A DNA stretch of 50,493 nucleotides from Gemella cuniculi DSM 15828 (GCF_000425665.1 NZ_AUDW01000022.1:1-50493), one strand, 5' to 3'; positions 1-9,749 are shown, numbered from the stretch's first letter. Notes: generated from the sequence alone by a model not told the origin. Numbers and translations are program-made.

Positions 1-94
1 TAACATTTACTTCTCTTTTCTTCTCTATCGTTCGTCTCTTCTCTAAGACTTTTTTATTCTATCATCTTCTTCCCTCTATGTCAAGGCGATTTTT

Positions 95-139
95 AAAAAA
101 AAGTAAGTAATTATTAGATAATAATTACTTACTTTTTTT
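95..139 (-). terminator. Terminator after aspS
   Basis: A perfect 15-bp stem (101-115 pairing with 120-134) has a 4-nt loop and is flanked by A and T runs on both sides, so it could act in both directions. It lies about 50 bp past the aspS stop and would end the hisS-aspS transcript. Confidence 0.85.
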
Positions 140-187
140 ACATTCAATAAATCAATGTCTTTAAGCTAAATGTCTACTATAAGTGTA

Positions 188-1960
188 CTATCTTCTCAAC
201 AAAGAAATATTCAACTCTAATAACTGCTCTAAGTCTACTGTAGATGGTGCTTGTGTCATAGGATCTGCTGCATTTGCAGTTTTAGGGAATGCTATTGTAT
301 CACGTAGATTATCACGTCCTGCAAGTAGCATGACAAATCTATCCAACCCTAATGCACATCCTCCATGTGGTGGTACCCCGTATTCAAAAGCATCCAACAA
401 AAATCCAAATTGTTCTTGTGCTTGCTCCTCAGTAAATCCTAACGCTTTAAACATAGATGACTGTATATCTTTATCATAAATGCGAATACTTCCTCCACCT
501 AATTCATAACCATTTAAGACTATATCATATGCTTGTGCATATGCTTTTTCTGGTGAAGTCTCTAATAGCTCAACATCCTCTGCTTTTGGCATGGTGAATG
601 GATGATGTGCCGCACTATATTTTCCTTTTTCCTCATCATATTCTAGTAAAGGCCAATTTATAACCCACAAATAATTATATTTGTCTTTATCGATTAGATC
701 CAAATCTGTTGCTAGTTTTTGACGTAATGCTCCCAAAGAGGCATAACAAACTTTTTTACTATCGGCTGCAAATAGTATTATATCCCCGACTTCTGCGTCA
801 ACACGAGCTACCAATTCTTGGGCAACTTCATCAGTAAAGAATTTGGCAACAGCTCCATTCAAACCTCCTTCAGTTACTTTAACCCATGCTAGCCCTTTTG
901 CTCCATAATTAGATACGTATTTTGCTAAAGCATCTATATCTTTGCGTGAATATTTTTCTGCACAATTTTTGGCCACTATACATTTTACAGCACCACCTTG
1001 TTCAATTGCATTAGAAAAAACTTTGAAATCCAGAGTTCCAACAAGATCACTAACATCTTTAAGCTCCATTCCAAAACGAGTATCAGGTTTATCACTACCA
1101 AATCTTTCCATAGCTTCTTCATAATCCAGTCTTGGAAATGGTAACACTACATCTATATCTTTTACTTCCTTCATAACATGAGCTATTAATCCTTCTATCA
1201 TGGTAAGAATTTCTTCTTGTGACATGAAGCTCATTTCCATATCTATTTGTGTGAAGTCTGGTTGCCTATCCGCACGTAAATCTTCATCTCTAAAACATCT
1301 AGCAACTTGATAGTATCTATCAAATCCTGCAACCATTAATAGCTGTTTAAATAATTGTGGTGATTGGGGTAATGCATAAAATTCTCCTGGATGAACTCTA
1401 CTTGGAACTAAATAATCACGTGCTCCTTCAGGAGTTGATTTTGTTAAAATTGGTGTTTCTACGTCAATAAACATATTGTTATCTAAATAATCGCGTGTTG
1501 CTTTTGTAATCTTTGAACGAAGTTGTAACACTTCTGCTAGTTCACTTCTTCTAAGATCAAGGTAGCGATATTTCAAACGAAGTTCTTCGCTTGATAGTGA
1601 GGCATCATCTAAAACAAATGGCAAAGTTTTAGCTTTTGAAAGGATTTCAAGTTTATCCGCGATAATCTCTACTCTTCCTGAAGCAATCTTTTCATTTATC
1701 GTATTTTCATTTCTTAATACGACTTCCCCTTCTATAGAAACCACGAATTCATTTCTCAAAGTTTCTGCGACCCCATGTGTTTCTAAGTTTTTTTCTCCTG
1801 AGAAAACACATTGAACCACACCCATTCTATCTCTCACATCTATAAATATAAGGTTTCCTAAGTCACGACGTTTACTTACCCAACCTTTAACTGTAACTTT
1901 CTTTCCTACATATTTTTCATCAATACGTCCAGCATATTCTGTTCTTCCATATGCACCCAT
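188..1960 (-). CDS. aspS: Aspartate--tRNA ligase (AspRS)
   Basis: This class II aminoacyl-tRNA synthetase charges tRNA-Asp in the cytoplasm. The 590-residue length is the usual bacterial size. An OB-fold anticodon-binding domain (about residues 1-105) carries [21 protein letters not shown]. Class II motif 2 is [11 protein letters not shown] at 223-233. A GAD insertion domain sits in the middle, and motif 3 ([11 protein letters not shown]) is near the C-terminus, followed by RDTIAFPK. The start codon shares one base with the hisS stop (TAATG), so the two genes are translationally coupled in one operon under the hisS T-box. From sequence alone I cannot say whether it is discriminating or also charges tRNA-Asn. 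Confidence 0.97.
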   Translation of the reverse strand: MGAYGRTEYAGRIDEKYVGKKVTVKGWVSKRRDLGNLIFIDVRDRMGVVQCVFSGEKNLETHGVAETLRNEFVVSIEGEVVLRNENTINEKIASGRVEIIADKLEILSKAKTLPFVLDDASLSSEELRLKYRYLDLRRSELAEVLQLRSKITKATRDYLDNNMFIDVETPILTKSTPEGARDYLVPSRVHPGEFYALPQSPQLFKQLLMVAGFDRYYQVARCFRDEDLRADRQPDFTQIDMEMSFMSQEEILTMIEGLIAHVMKEVKDIDVVLPFPRLDYEEAMERFGSDKPDTRFGMELKDVSDLVGTLDFKVFSNAIEQGGAVKCIVAKNCAEKYSRKDIDALAKYVSNYGAKGLAWVKVTEGGLNGAVAKFFTDEVAQELVARVDAEVGDIILFAADSKKVCYASLGALRQKLATDLDLIDKDKYNYLWVINWPLLEYDEEKGKYSAAHHPFTMPKAEDVELLETSPEKAYAQAYDIVLNGYELGGGSIRIYDKDIQSSMFKALGFTEEQAQEQFGFLLDAFEYGVPPHGGCALGLDRFVMLLAGRDNLRDTIAFPKTANAADPMTQAPSTVDLEQLLELNISLLRR

Positions 1961-3240
1961 TATTTTTCTCCTCTCAGTTCTCTTTTTAAATATTCTACTA
2001 TTTCTGTACTTTTAATATTTTTTTGCTCAGAATTACTCATATTTTTCACTACAAATTCATTGTTTTGAAGTTCACTTTCTCCGATTATAATAGAAACTCT
2101 TGCTTTGTATCTACTTGCAATTTTCATTTGAACTTTCATTTTTTTATCAAAATAATCATTTTGAGCTTTATAACCTGCTATTCTCAACTCATTAGTAAGT
2201 TTAACACTGACATCAGCCGCTTTTTCTCCCATGGCTACTACGAAAACATCAATGGTGTCTTCTATAGGGAGCTCTATGTTCTCACTTTCTAATGCTAAAA
2301 GTAATCTTTCTATACTCAAAGCAAAACCAATTCCTTTTTTATCCTCAGGACCATCTAATAATTTTACAAGTCCATTGTAACGACCACCCCCACAAAGAGT
2401 CTTAAGTTCAACTTTTGGGTTATCAATCATTATTTCAAAGGCTGTATGTGTATAATAATCTAATCCACGTACCAAGCTATGATCAATTTCATATTTCACA
2501 CCAAGCGCATCTAAATGCTTCAATACTTGTGCAAAATATTTTTTTGATTCTTCTCCAAGATATTCCAATAATTTAGGTGCTGTTTTTATTAACTCATGCT
2601 CTGCATCTACTTTACAATCTAATATTCTCATAGGATTTTTATAAAGGCGATTATTACAATCTTCATCAAACTCATGGATTCTTGGCTCAAAATGTTTAAT
2701 TAGCGCCTCATTATAAGCTTTTCTTTCTTCTGGATTCCCCAACGAATTTATACTTACTTTTATATTTTCTATTCCAAACATTTTATATATATTATAGGCT
2801 AAACTTATTACTTCTGCGTCAATTTTTGGGCTTTCTTCCCCAATAACTTCAACTCCATATTGAACAAATTGACGATATCTTCCTTTTTGCTTTCTCTCAT
2901 ACCTGAACATTGGACCAATATAATAAAGTTTTTGTGGTTGAATAGTTTTAGCAAATAATTTATTCTCAATATATGAACGAACTACACCTGCCGTACCTTC
3001 TGGTCTTAAAGTTATTGAACGATTTCCCTTATCTAAAAAAGTATACATTTCTTTTTGGACTATATCTGTTGTATCTCCAACTCCCCTGCTAAACAATTCA
3101 GTTGATTCAAACATAGGTGTTCTAATTTCTTCATAACAAAAATTATCACTAATTTTTCTCAATTTTTCCTCAATATATTGCCACTTTTTACTCTCTTCTG
3201 GTAAAATATCTTGTGTTCCTCTAGGCATCGTTATTACCAT
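1960..3240 (-). CDS. hisS: Histidine--tRNA ligase (HisRS)
   Basis: Class II synthetase that charges tRNA-His, 426 residues as usual. The N-terminus [12 protein letters not shown] is characteristic of the family. Motif 2 ([14 protein letters not shown]) lies at 112-125, the HisA signature [12 protein letters not shown] near 260-271, and a C-terminal anticodon-binding domain follows. The first ATG is preferred because GGAG sits 7 nt upstream. It is the first gene of a hisS-aspS operon and lies about 40 bp downstream of a T-box terminator, so expression should rise when tRNA-His is uncharged. Confidence 0.97.
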   Translation of the reverse strand: MVITMPRGTQDILPEESKKWQYIEEKLRKISDNFCYEEIRTPMFESTELFSRGVGDTTDIVQKEMYTFLDKGNRSITLRPEGTAGVVRSYIENKLFAKTIQPQKLYYIGPMFRYERKQKGRYRQFVQYGVEVIGEESPKIDAEVISLAYNIYKMFGIENIKVSINSLGNPEERKAYNEALIKHFEPRIHEFDEDCNNRLYKNPMRILDCKVDAEHELIKTAPKLLEYLGEESKKYFAQVLKHLDALGVKYEIDHSLVRGLDYYTHTAFEIMIDNPKVELKTLCGGGRYNGLVKLLDGPEDKKGIGFALSIERLLLALESENIELPIEDTIDVFVVAMGEKAADVSVKLTNELRIAGYKAQNDYFDKKMKVQMKIASRYKARVSIIIGESELQNNEFVVKNMSNSEQKNIKSTEIVEYLKRELRGEK

Positions 3241-3280
3241 TATTCTTCTCCTTTCAAAATTTTAAAGATTATAAACTAAA

Positions 3281-3507
3281 ATCGTCCCATATAGATTAAT
3301 TATCTACATGGGACGATTGGAATTTTCGTGGTGCCACCCTGATTCGTACCAAAACTATTTGATACCTCAAATAATACTATTTTATTGTGCAAAAAGTGTT
3401 CCTTATTTCAATCAATAATGCTTAATTTTTCAGCCTGCGAATTAAACTCTCTTTTATTAAAACATGAAATAAAATTCTTTTTACTCATACATTGTCACGG
3501 TTTATTT
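3281..3507 (-). promoter_or_regulatory. T-box riboswitch leader, histidine specificity
   Basis: On the minus strand the leader shows an AGAGAG element in stem I, then GGAACACTTTT, where CAC (3396-3398) is the likely specifier codon for His. The T-box sequence AGGGTGGCACCACG (3327-3340) follows, then a long terminator stem (3281-3317) ending in a T-rich run. This is the classical layout in which uncharged tRNA-His pairs with the specifier and T-box to stabilise an antiterminator. The specifier assignment is by eye and not from a fold; a histidine codon fits the downstream hisS. Confidence 0.9.
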
Positions 3508-3513
3508 AAATAT

Positions 3514-3540
3514 ATTATACCAAACTATATTTCTTGTCAA
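3514..3540 (-). promoter_or_regulatory. Promoter of the hisS-aspS operon
   Basis: TTGACA (3535-3540) and TATAAT (3514-3519) are separated by 15 bp. The -10 is preceded by TGG, making an extended -10 that would compensate for the short spacer. It lies just upstream of the T-box stem I. Confidence 0.75.
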
Positions 3541-3752
3541 GATATTACACAGATTTTATTCTTCAAAAAATAGAATTATTATTTACATTATTCAATAATA
3601 AACAAGTAAGTTTTTGTTAGTTATTAGACTTTAGAGTATATATAATTCTATCACTATTTTAATCTTAATATTTTTATTTCCTTGATTTTTTATTGTAAAA
3701 ATTGTACAATCAAGTTGTTCTATAATTTATAAATAAAAGGAGATAAATATAC

Positions 3753-4574
3753 ATGAAAAGATTTTTTGCTATACTCACCCCGATTATCATTATCTTTTTA
3801 GTTATTGGTGGTACATACTTTTACATGAATTCAGGTGAAAGTAAATTGAAAAATGAGCATAAAAAATATATTTCTCTAATAAACGATTCACATGATTTTG
3901 ATGCAGGATTGTCAGGATTAGAAACTTTAACTACAGAAAAAGCAAAACAAGTTTTAAAGAATATTGAAAACGAAATAAATATCGCCTCTGAATTAAAAAA
4001 TACAGATTCTTATTTAAAGAAAATTGATATAAACTCAGCTTCTGAAAGTCTAAATAAAGCTGAAAAGCTTGATAATGAAAAAATTTTTTCTAAAGCTATA
4101 GATTGGTTAAACAATGATATAGAAAACTATAAAAAGGCAAGTTCTGAAATCTCAGACCTAGACAAAAACGACAAAAATTATGACGAATTATTGAAAAACA
4201 TTATTGATAAGTATAGTTTTAATTATAATAACCTAAAAGAAAGTTTACTTGATTCTAATAATTCAAATAAACGAGCACATACAGAAAATATTAGCGACAA
4301 TAATGAGAAAGATAATAAACCAAATGAAAATACTCAACAAAACAATAGTGAACAGTCAGAAACAAAAAAAACATCTTCTATTTCTGATTCTCAAGTTCAC
4401 CCACGTATAGCAGGGCAACAAGTACCAGAAACTTATTATACTCTTAGATACACACAAGAAGGTAGTGTTAGTAGAAATATTATCGAAAATGAGTTAAAAG
4501 GAGATATTTCTAATTTTACTAATGAAGAAATAAATGCTGCTATAGCTAGATATAATGCAAAAAATGCAGGATAA
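3753..4574 (+). CDS. Anchored extracellular protein of unknown function
   Basis: I do not recognise this 273-residue protein. One N-terminal hydrophobic helix (about 6-27) has no lipobox Cys and no clear signal-peptidase site, so it is probably a signal anchor with the rest outside the cell. Residues 30-170 are lysine-, glutamate- and asparagine-rich and predicted helical. Residues about 171-210 are a low-complexity Ser/Asn/Gln/Glu linker. The last 55 residues (from HPRIAGQQVPETYYTL) look like a small folded domain containing EINAAIARYNAKN. The start follows AAGGAGATAAATATAC. It is monocistronic with its own terminator. Confidence 0.8.
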   Translation: MKRFFAILTPIIIIFLVIGGTYFYMNSGESKLKNEHKKYISLINDSHDFDAGLSGLETLTTEKAKQVLKNIENEINIASELKNTDSYLKKIDINSASESLNKAEKLDNEKIFSKAIDWLNNDIENYKKASSEISDLDKNDKNYDELLKNIIDKYSFNYNNLKESLLDSNNSNKRAHTENISDNNEKDNKPNENTQQNNSEQSETKKTSSISDSQVHPRIAGQQVPETYYTLRYTQEGSVSRNIIENELKGDISNFTNEEINAAIARYNAKNAG

Positions 4575-4599
4575 CCATATGGTTACCTTGCATTTTTTC
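4559..4599 (+). terminator. Terminator overlapping the preceding stop codon
   Basis: The hairpin is centred on CCATATGG (4575-4582) with one mismatch. Its arms extend into an A run and a T run, and the TAA stop of the 3753-4574 gene lies inside the left arm. Confidence 0.85.
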
Positions 4600-4736
4600 T
4601 ATTTTTTCATTAGTGAAAACCTCCACTAAATTTAATAAATCTTTACATAATATATAAAAATGAACTTTATATATTTTTTTCATTAATTGTTCTTATACAT
4701 AAACTTATTTAAAATTCACAACAAAACTGAAATATC

Positions 4737-5120
4737 CTACTTCTCTATAGCGATTACTTCTATTTCAATACTTCCACCTAGTGGCAAAGCTGCAACTTGA
4801 AACGCAGATCTTGCTGGCAAAACATCTTGAAACTGCTCTGCATAAATTTTATTTACTTCTGCAAAATCAGAAATATCTTTCAATAAAACTAATGATTTAA
4901 CTACATGATTCATAGAACTACCAGCTTCTTCTAATACTGCTTCTATATTTTTAAAAATTTGTTTTGCCTCTTCTAATACGCCACCTTCAACAATTTTTCC
5001 AGTTTCTGGATTAATACCAAGTTGCCCTGAACAAAAAATTAAATTTCCTACTTTATTCGCTTGAACATATGGTCCCACCGCTTTAGGTGCTTTTTCTGTA
5101 TTTATTTTTTTTATTTCCAT
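4737..5120 (-). CDS. RidA family reactive enamine/imine deaminase
   Basis: YjgF/YER057c/UK114 (RidA) proteins hydrolyse enamine/imine intermediates such as 2-aminoacrylate released by PLP enzymes. The protein carries the family pattern: APKAVGPYVQA near the N-terminus, FCSGQLG, and a C-terminal LPARSAFQVAALPLGGSIEIE with the carboxylate-binding Arg. I start at the second ATG (127 residues, the normal family length) because AAAGGAGAT lies 6 nt upstream of it; an in-frame ATG 24 bp earlier has no such site. It is the third gene behind a Cys/Met-type PLP lyase, exactly the kind of enzyme whose by-products RidA removes. Confidence 0.93.
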   Translation of the reverse strand: MEIKKINTEKAPKAVGPYVQANKVGNLIFCSGQLGINPETGKIVEGGVLEEAKQIFKNIEAVLEEAGSSMNHVVKSLVLLKDISDFAEVNKIYAEQFQDVLPARSAFQVAALPLGGSIEIEVIAIEK

Positions 5121-5174
5121 TTTAAAATCTCCTTTGTCATTCATTTTATTTTTTATTGTTTATAAATTAATATT

Positions 5175-6317
5175 TTACTTTAATGCTTGTTCTAAATCTT
5201 CTAAAAGATCCTCTATGTCCTCTATCCCACACGAAAATCTTAGAAGCGTTTCTGTCACTCCTTGAGCTAACCTATCCTCTTCACTCATACAAGCATGTGA
5301 CATAGTTGCTGGATGGGAAATTATTGACTCTACCCCACCTAAACTAATAGCATAAATAGGAATCTCTATTTTTTTTAAGAATGACTCCATATCTTCCTTT
5401 TTAAAAAAGTCAAAAGAAAATACTGCTCCACCAGAACCAGATTGTAAACTATGTATATCATAATAAGTACAACTTTCTAAACTTGGGTAGTATACCTTTT
5501 TTATCTTCTTATGCTTTTCCAAAAAAGCAGTTAATAATTTTGCATTAGACACGGATTTTTCCATACGAAGTCCCATAGTTTTCATCCCACGTAGAACTAA
5601 CCAGGCATCTTCTACACCTAGTATCCCACCAAAATTTTTTTGTAACAACCTTATGTCTTTTGCAATCTCTTCATCATTTGTCACTAATGCTCCTGCAGTA
5701 ACATCACTATGACCATTGACAAATTTTGTTAAACTTTCTATTACTATATCACAACCCAAATCTAAAGGTTTCTGATACAATGCAGTCATAAAAGTATTAT
5801 CAGCTATAGTTTTTAAATTATATTTTTTTGCAAGATTCGTTAACCTTTTTATATCTGAAACTTTTAACAGTGGATTTGAAGGCGTTTCAATGTAAATTAA
5901 TGTTGTATTTTCACGTATAGAATTTTCTAATTTCTCTAAATTTTGATAATCTAAAAAACTAGCTTCTATTCCATATTTCGGCAAAATTACTGAACTAAAC
6001 TGAAAAGTTCCACCATAAACATCTTTTGGCAAAATAATATGATCACCGCTATTTAACAACATTAATGCCGTTGTTATGGCAGACATCCCAGAAGCAAAAG
6101 CAAAGCCAAACTTTGCCTTATGTAAATTTGCAACTGCATCTTCTAACGCTAATATTGTTGGATTCCCAAATCTACTATAAGAGTATTTCCCGCAATCTCT
6201 ATAACAATCTTTCTGATCAAAAGTTGTAACTTGATATTTTGGAATCGAAGCAGCCCCAGTATAATTATCAATAACTGGATAACCATGAAGTAAATTTGTA
6301 TTTGTACCTTTCATCAT
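5175..6317 (-). CDS. Cys/Met-metabolism PLP-dependent enzyme (cystathionine/methionine gamma-lyase type)
   Basis: Fold-type I PLP enzyme of the trans-sulfuration family, 380 residues. The family signature YSRFGNPT (47-54) supplies phosphate-binding residues from the neighbouring subunit. ASGMSAI is at 75-81, the cofactor Asp in IADNTF (173), and the Schiff-base lysine in SLTKFVNGHSD (Lys198). Members include cystathionine gamma-synthase, beta- and gamma-lyases and methionine gamma-lyase; sequence reading alone does not fix the substrate. Placement between a YheO-type regulator and RidA favours a lyase releasing an enamine. ATGATG doublet start; the second ATG has the better distance to GGAG. 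Confidence 0.9.
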   Translation of the reverse strand: MMKGTNTNLLHGYPVIDNYTGAASIPKYQVTTFDQKDCYRDCGKYSYSRFGNPTILALEDAVANLHKAKFGFAFASGMSAITTALMLLNSGDHIILPKDVYGGTFQFSSVILPKYGIEASFLDYQNLEKLENSIRENTTLIYIETPSNPLLKVSDIKRLTNLAKKYNLKTIADNTFMTALYQKPLDLGCDIVIESLTKFVNGHSDVTAGALVTNDEEIAKDIRLLQKNFGGILGVEDAWLVLRGMKTMGLRMEKSVSNAKLLTAFLEKHKKIKKVYYPSLESCTYYDIHSLQSGSGGAVFSFDFFKKEDMESFLKKIEIPIYAISLGGVESIISHPATMSHACMSEEDRLAQGVTETLLRFSCGIEDIEDLLEDLEQALK

Positions 6318-6974
6318 TTAATCTCCTTTTTTTATCTCTTGGATATATTTATAAATACTTACCTCTGACATATTAAAAATATTAGCAATTTGAGAAATAG
6401 ATTCTTTGACTGCAAAAAAACCACGTTCATTCAATATGCTCACTATTTTTAATCTATCATCTTTTTTTAATTTTTTATCTTTTATATTATAATATCCTGT
6501 AACCTTATATATCGTATCTTCAACTATATTATCCATAGTTCCATAAAGGTTCTCAATTTCTTCATTTGCTTCTTTGTTATAAAATTCCTTATCGTTAACT
6601 TTTGAAAATTGTTCAAGAAATTCTTCCAGTTTATCAAACATCAACATTTCTTCTGAATAATCTATGTTAACACAAATCATACCAATAAGTTCATTTTCAT
6701 CATTTTTTATGAAAAAGCTAGATGACTTAAATTTTTTTCCTCCATCTCCCTTACTTTTGTAATTTGTTAAGTAAGATTTTTCTTTATAAATTTCTTTATT
6801 GAGAATATCTACTAATAAATCAGTAGCAGGAGAACCAACCTTTCTTCCAGATAAGCTATTTTTTATATAGATTATCGTTTTATTCAAGTCACCTCTAAGA
6901 TCATGAAGGACAACCTCACATTTATTTCCAACTATTTCCGAAATAAAATCAACTATTGGAATATAATTTTCCAT
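6318..6974 (-). CDS. YheO/DauR-type PAS-HTH transcriptional regulator
   Basis: About 218 residues. An N-terminal YheO-like PAS domain (YIPIVDFISEIVGNKCEVVLHD, then LSGRKVGSPATDLL and FFIKNDENELIGMICVNID) is followed by a C-terminal helix-turn-helix region (KIVSILNERGFFAVKESISQ, then IANIFNMSEVSIYKYI). The family includes DauR, a repressor of amino-acid catabolism genes. I start at the ATG preceded by AAAGGTGAT; an upstream GTG in frame is less likely. Its stop abuts the start of the PLP enzyme, so it is the first gene of a regulator-lyase-RidA operon and probably controls it in response to a small amino-acid-like ligand. Confidence 0.88.
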   Translation of the reverse strand: MENYIPIVDFISEIVGNKCEVVLHDLRGDLNKTIIYIKNSLSGRKVGSPATDLLVDILNKEIYKEKSYLTNYKSKGDGGKKFKSSSFFIKNDENELIGMICVNIDYSEEMLMFDKLEEFLEQFSKVNDKEFYNKEANEEIENLYGTMDNIVEDTIYKVTGYYNIKDKKLKKDDRLKIVSILNERGFFAVKESISQIANIFNMSEVSIYKYIQEIKKGD

Positions 6975-6987
6975 AATCATCACCTTT

Positions 6988-7044
6988 ATAATAAATTATA
7001 TTTTATTTATAATTTATTATAATTTATTTCTTAAAATTATGCAA
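6988..7044 (-). promoter_or_regulatory. Promoter and candidate autoregulatory operator of the regulator/lyase/ridA operon
   Basis: A perfect 13-bp inverted repeat (6988-7000 and 7008-7020, spacing 7) overlaps a TATAAT -10 (7016-7021). A weak TTGCAT -35 (7039-7044) is 17 bp away. An AT-rich palindrome over the -10 and start region is where a repressor would bind. The operator role is inferred. Confidence 0.5.
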
Positions 7045-7084
7045 ATGTTTTCCTAAAAATAATACCCCTATACGGTATTCAAAT

Positions 7085-7128
7085 AAAAATAGAAGTTTTA
7101 AGAAATATTTCATCACTTAAAACCCCTA
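7085..7128 (-). terminator. Terminator of the peptide-transporter gene
   Basis: A 12-bp stem with two G-T pairs (7091-7102 with 7116-7127) is followed on the minus strand by a T-rich run. Confidence 0.7.
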
Positions 7129-7174
7129 TTTTCTGGCTGTATACTAAATATCAGAGTAAAAATATTAATTCTTT

Positions 7175-8581
7175 TTATTCAGTGTCTTTAGCTATTGCTC
7201 TAGCTTCATCTTCCAATTTATCCAAGTGCATCATTTTATTTAAATACCCTTTTACTAATATCAGTAAAACACCAAAAATCAGTACGACTACACCTATATA
7301 AGTGAATACTTGAGTAAAATTTAGTTTAACTGTTAATTTTGCTAAATATCCAGAAATTATATTTGCTAAAGAAAATGTTAAATACCAAATTCCCATTGCT
7401 AATGAAGCATATTTTGCTGGTGCAAGCTTATTAAACATTGCCATACCAATTGGAGATAATAATAACTCACCTACAGTTAATAATACATAAGTTATTAAAA
7501 TGTAAATAATATTAATTTTTGAACCACTCTCTATATTTCCTCCAATGGTATTTAATCCTAAAATCATAACTCCAAATGCTAATCCTGATATTATCATACC
7601 TAATCCCATTTTGGTTCCGGTATCTAAATCACCATGTTTTGTTTTACTAAGTTTAATCCATAATGATCCAAAAACTGGTGCTAAAACTGCACATAACAAT
7701 CCATTAAATGAAACTAACCATGGGGTAGGTATTGTCCATCCAAAAATACTTCTATCCACTGCTTTTTGTGTAAGAATAGTGAACGAAGTTTGTGTTTGAT
7801 ACCAAGCAGACCAGAATAATGTAGAAAAAATAAACATCACAGCCATTGCTTTCATTCTATCAACATCTATATTTGTAAGTGGATGATTAACTGATTTTTT
7901 TGCAGTTTTAGCTGCGACTGGGTATTTTCCTTTTTCTTTCAACCAAGATGGTGCTAATAACATAAATACTAAAAATTGTGCAAAAGCCAATGCCGCTGCT
8001 GCTAAAAATCCAAAACGATAACCATAAGACAATACTTTCCCGTCAGCACCAATTTTTGCAAACCAATTATCTGTGATCAACCCAAAAACTATAGGGCCAA
8101 ACAAACTTCCAATATTAATTGCCATATAAAAAATACTATATGCCGCATCTTTCATGGTTACCTGGTCTCTTTCGTACAGTGCTCCAACTAAAGCACTAAT
8201 ATTTCCTTTACCTATACCTGCTGCTATTAAAAGTAGCGCCAAACTACCAAGCACAGTCCACAACTCACTTGTAGAAAAATATAATGCTATATATCCTAAG
8301 CAACTAAACAGCGTACCCAAGATAATTGACTTTTGTAAGCCTAAATATTTATCAGCAAGCCATCCCCCTACGAGAGCCATCATATATCCTGCTGCACCAT
8401 AGTAGCCGTAAAGTTCTACTGCGAATCCTCTTTCCAATCCAAGACCATTCTCAGCTGTACTAGCAGTAAAGAATAAAACAAGAAAACCTATAATACCATA
8501 AGCATAAAAGTTCTGCATTACAGTAACAATATTAACCAAGTGAAGCCCTTTAGGATGCTTCATTTTTTCTACATTTTCCAT
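7175..8581 (-). CDS. POT/PTR2-family proton-coupled oligopeptide transporter
   Basis: Inner-membrane MFS protein of 468 residues that should import di- and tripeptides with protons. Many hydrophobic helices are visible. The POT signature GGWLADKYLGLQKSIILG lies near residues 72-90, and the later FNKLAPAKYASLAMGIWYL segment is also typical. The helix-1 motif, normally ExxERFxYYG, reads TVMQNFYAYG at 20-29, so the conserved Glu and Arg used in proton coupling are absent (see findings). Single gene with its own terminator; start ATG preceded by AGGAGGATACGTT. Confidence 0.92.
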   Translation of the reverse strand: MENVEKMKHPKGLHLVNIVTVMQNFYAYGIIGFLVLFFTASTAENGLGLERGFAVELYGYYGAAGYMMALVGGWLADKYLGLQKSIILGTLFSCLGYIALYFSTSELWTVLGSLALLLIAAGIGKGNISALVGALYERDQVTMKDAAYSIFYMAINIGSLFGPIVFGLITDNWFAKIGADGKVLSYGYRFGFLAAAALAFAQFLVFMLLAPSWLKEKGKYPVAAKTAKKSVNHPLTNIDVDRMKAMAVMFIFSTLFWSAWYQTQTSFTILTQKAVDRSIFGWTIPTPWLVSFNGLLCAVLAPVFGSLWIKLSKTKHGDLDTGTKMGLGMIISGLAFGVMILGLNTIGGNIESGSKINIIYILITYVLLTVGELLLSPIGMAMFNKLAPAKYASLAMGIWYLTFSLANIISGYLAKLTVKLNFTQVFTYIGVVVLIFGVLLILVKGYLNKMMHLDKLEDEARAIAKDTE

Positions 8582-8802
8582 AACGTATCCTCCTAAAATT
8601 TATATTTATTTTATTTTGCTTTACGCTTTCATTATATAATATTAATCATAATAAATCAATTAGTCTTTTAATAATCTAGCATCTTGATTCAACTCTCTTC
8701 ACATATATATTACTATAAAATTTATTATCTTTTTTAATTTAACAGTAATTTTTTTATTAGGTAATGAAATTTTTTTCTCATTAATTAAATTTATAAAATA
8801 TA

Positions 8803-8832
8803 AAAAAGACCCCCTACAAATATAGGGGGTTT
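8803..8832 (-). terminator. Terminator of the cold-shock gene
   Basis: An 8-bp GC-rich stem (8809-8816 with 8823-8830) is followed on the minus strand by a run of six Ts. Confidence 0.9.
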
Positions 8833-8843
8833 CATTCTCTAAA

Positions 8844-9044
8844 TTAAAGAACCATTACACTTGCTGCTTGTGGTCCACGAGAACCATCTTCAACTTCAAA
8901 CTCAACTTTATCGCCTTCTTTTAAAGTCTTAAATCCATCTTTTTTAATACTTGAGAAGTGAACAAAAATATCTTTCTCACCTTCAACTGCGATAAATCCA
9001 AATCCTTTTTCCTCGTTAAACCATTTTACTGTACCTTGTTTCAT
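8844..9044 (-). CDS. Cold-shock protein (CspA/CspB family)
   Basis: 66-residue single-domain OB-fold RNA chaperone. RNP1 is KGFGFI (about 14-19) and RNP2 is DIFVHFS (about 25-31), with the typical TVKWFN start and the GPQAASV end. It binds single-stranded nucleic acid and prevents mRNA secondary structure. RBS AAGGAGATTGTAACTT before ATG. Its promoter lies about 150 bp upstream, giving the long leader usual for csp genes. Confidence 0.96.
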   Translation of the reverse strand: MKQGTVKWFNEEKGFGFIAVEGEKDIFVHFSSIKKDGFKTLKEGDKVEFEVEDGSRGPQAASVMVL

Positions 9045-9201
9045 AAGTTACAATCTCCTTTTTATTTTATATTATCAATAATCAATCGTATTCTTGCTCT
9101 TAAAGATAATAAATAAAATAAATGGGATATTTGTTATTATTCACTTACAAAACTTAAAACCTGTATTACAATTCTTACTATATGTTTTATTGACTCAGTA
9201 T

Positions 9202-9230
9202 ATTATAACTTATTTTTAAAAAATAAGCAA
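9202..9230 (-). promoter_or_regulatory. csp promoter with long leader
   Basis: TTGCTT (9225-9230), 17 bp, TATAAT (9202-9207). The predicted transcript start near 9195 leaves about 150 nt of untranslated leader (9045-9195), as is common for cold-shock genes whose leaders refold with temperature. I did not fold the leader. Confidence 0.7.
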
Positions 9231-9248
9231 GTCAGTTGTTTATACTAA

Positions 9249-9728
9249 TTAAAATTCTTCCTCTTCACTTTTTATATTGAATTTAGATACTATACCTTCA
9301 TTGTCAAAGTCATATACATCCTCATTCTCTTCCATATCTTCATCTTCAATTAAATCATCGACTTCATCATGAACATCTTCTTGTTCTTCATCTTCAATCA
9401 ATTCTTCCATATCTTCATCTTCAATTTCAAATTTTTGAACACTTGGTTCAACAAAGTTTTTAATATCCTCTACTAATAAATTATCTCTTAATTTCCAACT
9501 TCCATCTTCTACACAAACAAATCTTCCATCTAAGTTCAAATCTGTGTAAAAGTAAGCAGCTTGTGATGAAAACTCCTCATCATCTACATTCCTTAGAGGT
9601 TTAATATAATCAAGAAAGTCATAAATATTTAATTTTTCTATATCCTCTTCCACCATATATGTATAACATAAATCTATTAATGACATTTCCTTAATTTTTT
9701 CTGTACTCAATTTATTTAATTCTACCAT
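9249..9728 (-). CDS. rpoE: DNA-directed RNA polymerase delta subunit
   Basis: 159 residues. The N-terminal HARE-HTH domain (about 1-90; DLCYTYM, NIYDFLDYI, FYTDLNLDGRFVCVEDGSWKLR) is followed by a highly acidic Glu/Asp tail from about residue 100. This combination is diagnostic of the Firmicute-specific delta subunit, which helps recycle RNA polymerase and affects promoter selectivity. It lies 21 bp downstream of argS, the same neighbourhood as in Bacillus. Confidence 0.93.
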   Translation of the reverse strand: MVELNKLSTEKIKEMSLIDLCYTYMVEEDIEKLNIYDFLDYIKPLRNVDDEEFSSQAAYFYTDLNLDGRFVCVEDGSWKLRDNLLVEDIKNFVEPSVQKFEIEDEDMEELIEDEEQEDVHDEVDDLIEDEDMEENEDVYDFDNEGIVSKFNIKSEEEEF

Positions 9729-9749
9729 TTATATATTTCCCTTCTTAAC

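Noticed and set aside
183-479. Plus-strand frame opposite the end of aspS
   Set aside because: It is antisense to a highly conserved synthetase, has no RBS and has a low-complexity translation.
2023-2292. Long plus-strand frames inside hisS and similar shadows in eno, pgk, tpiA, the sugar-binding lipoprotein and ansA genes
   Set aside because: All lie within clear conserved genes on the other strand and lack start signals.
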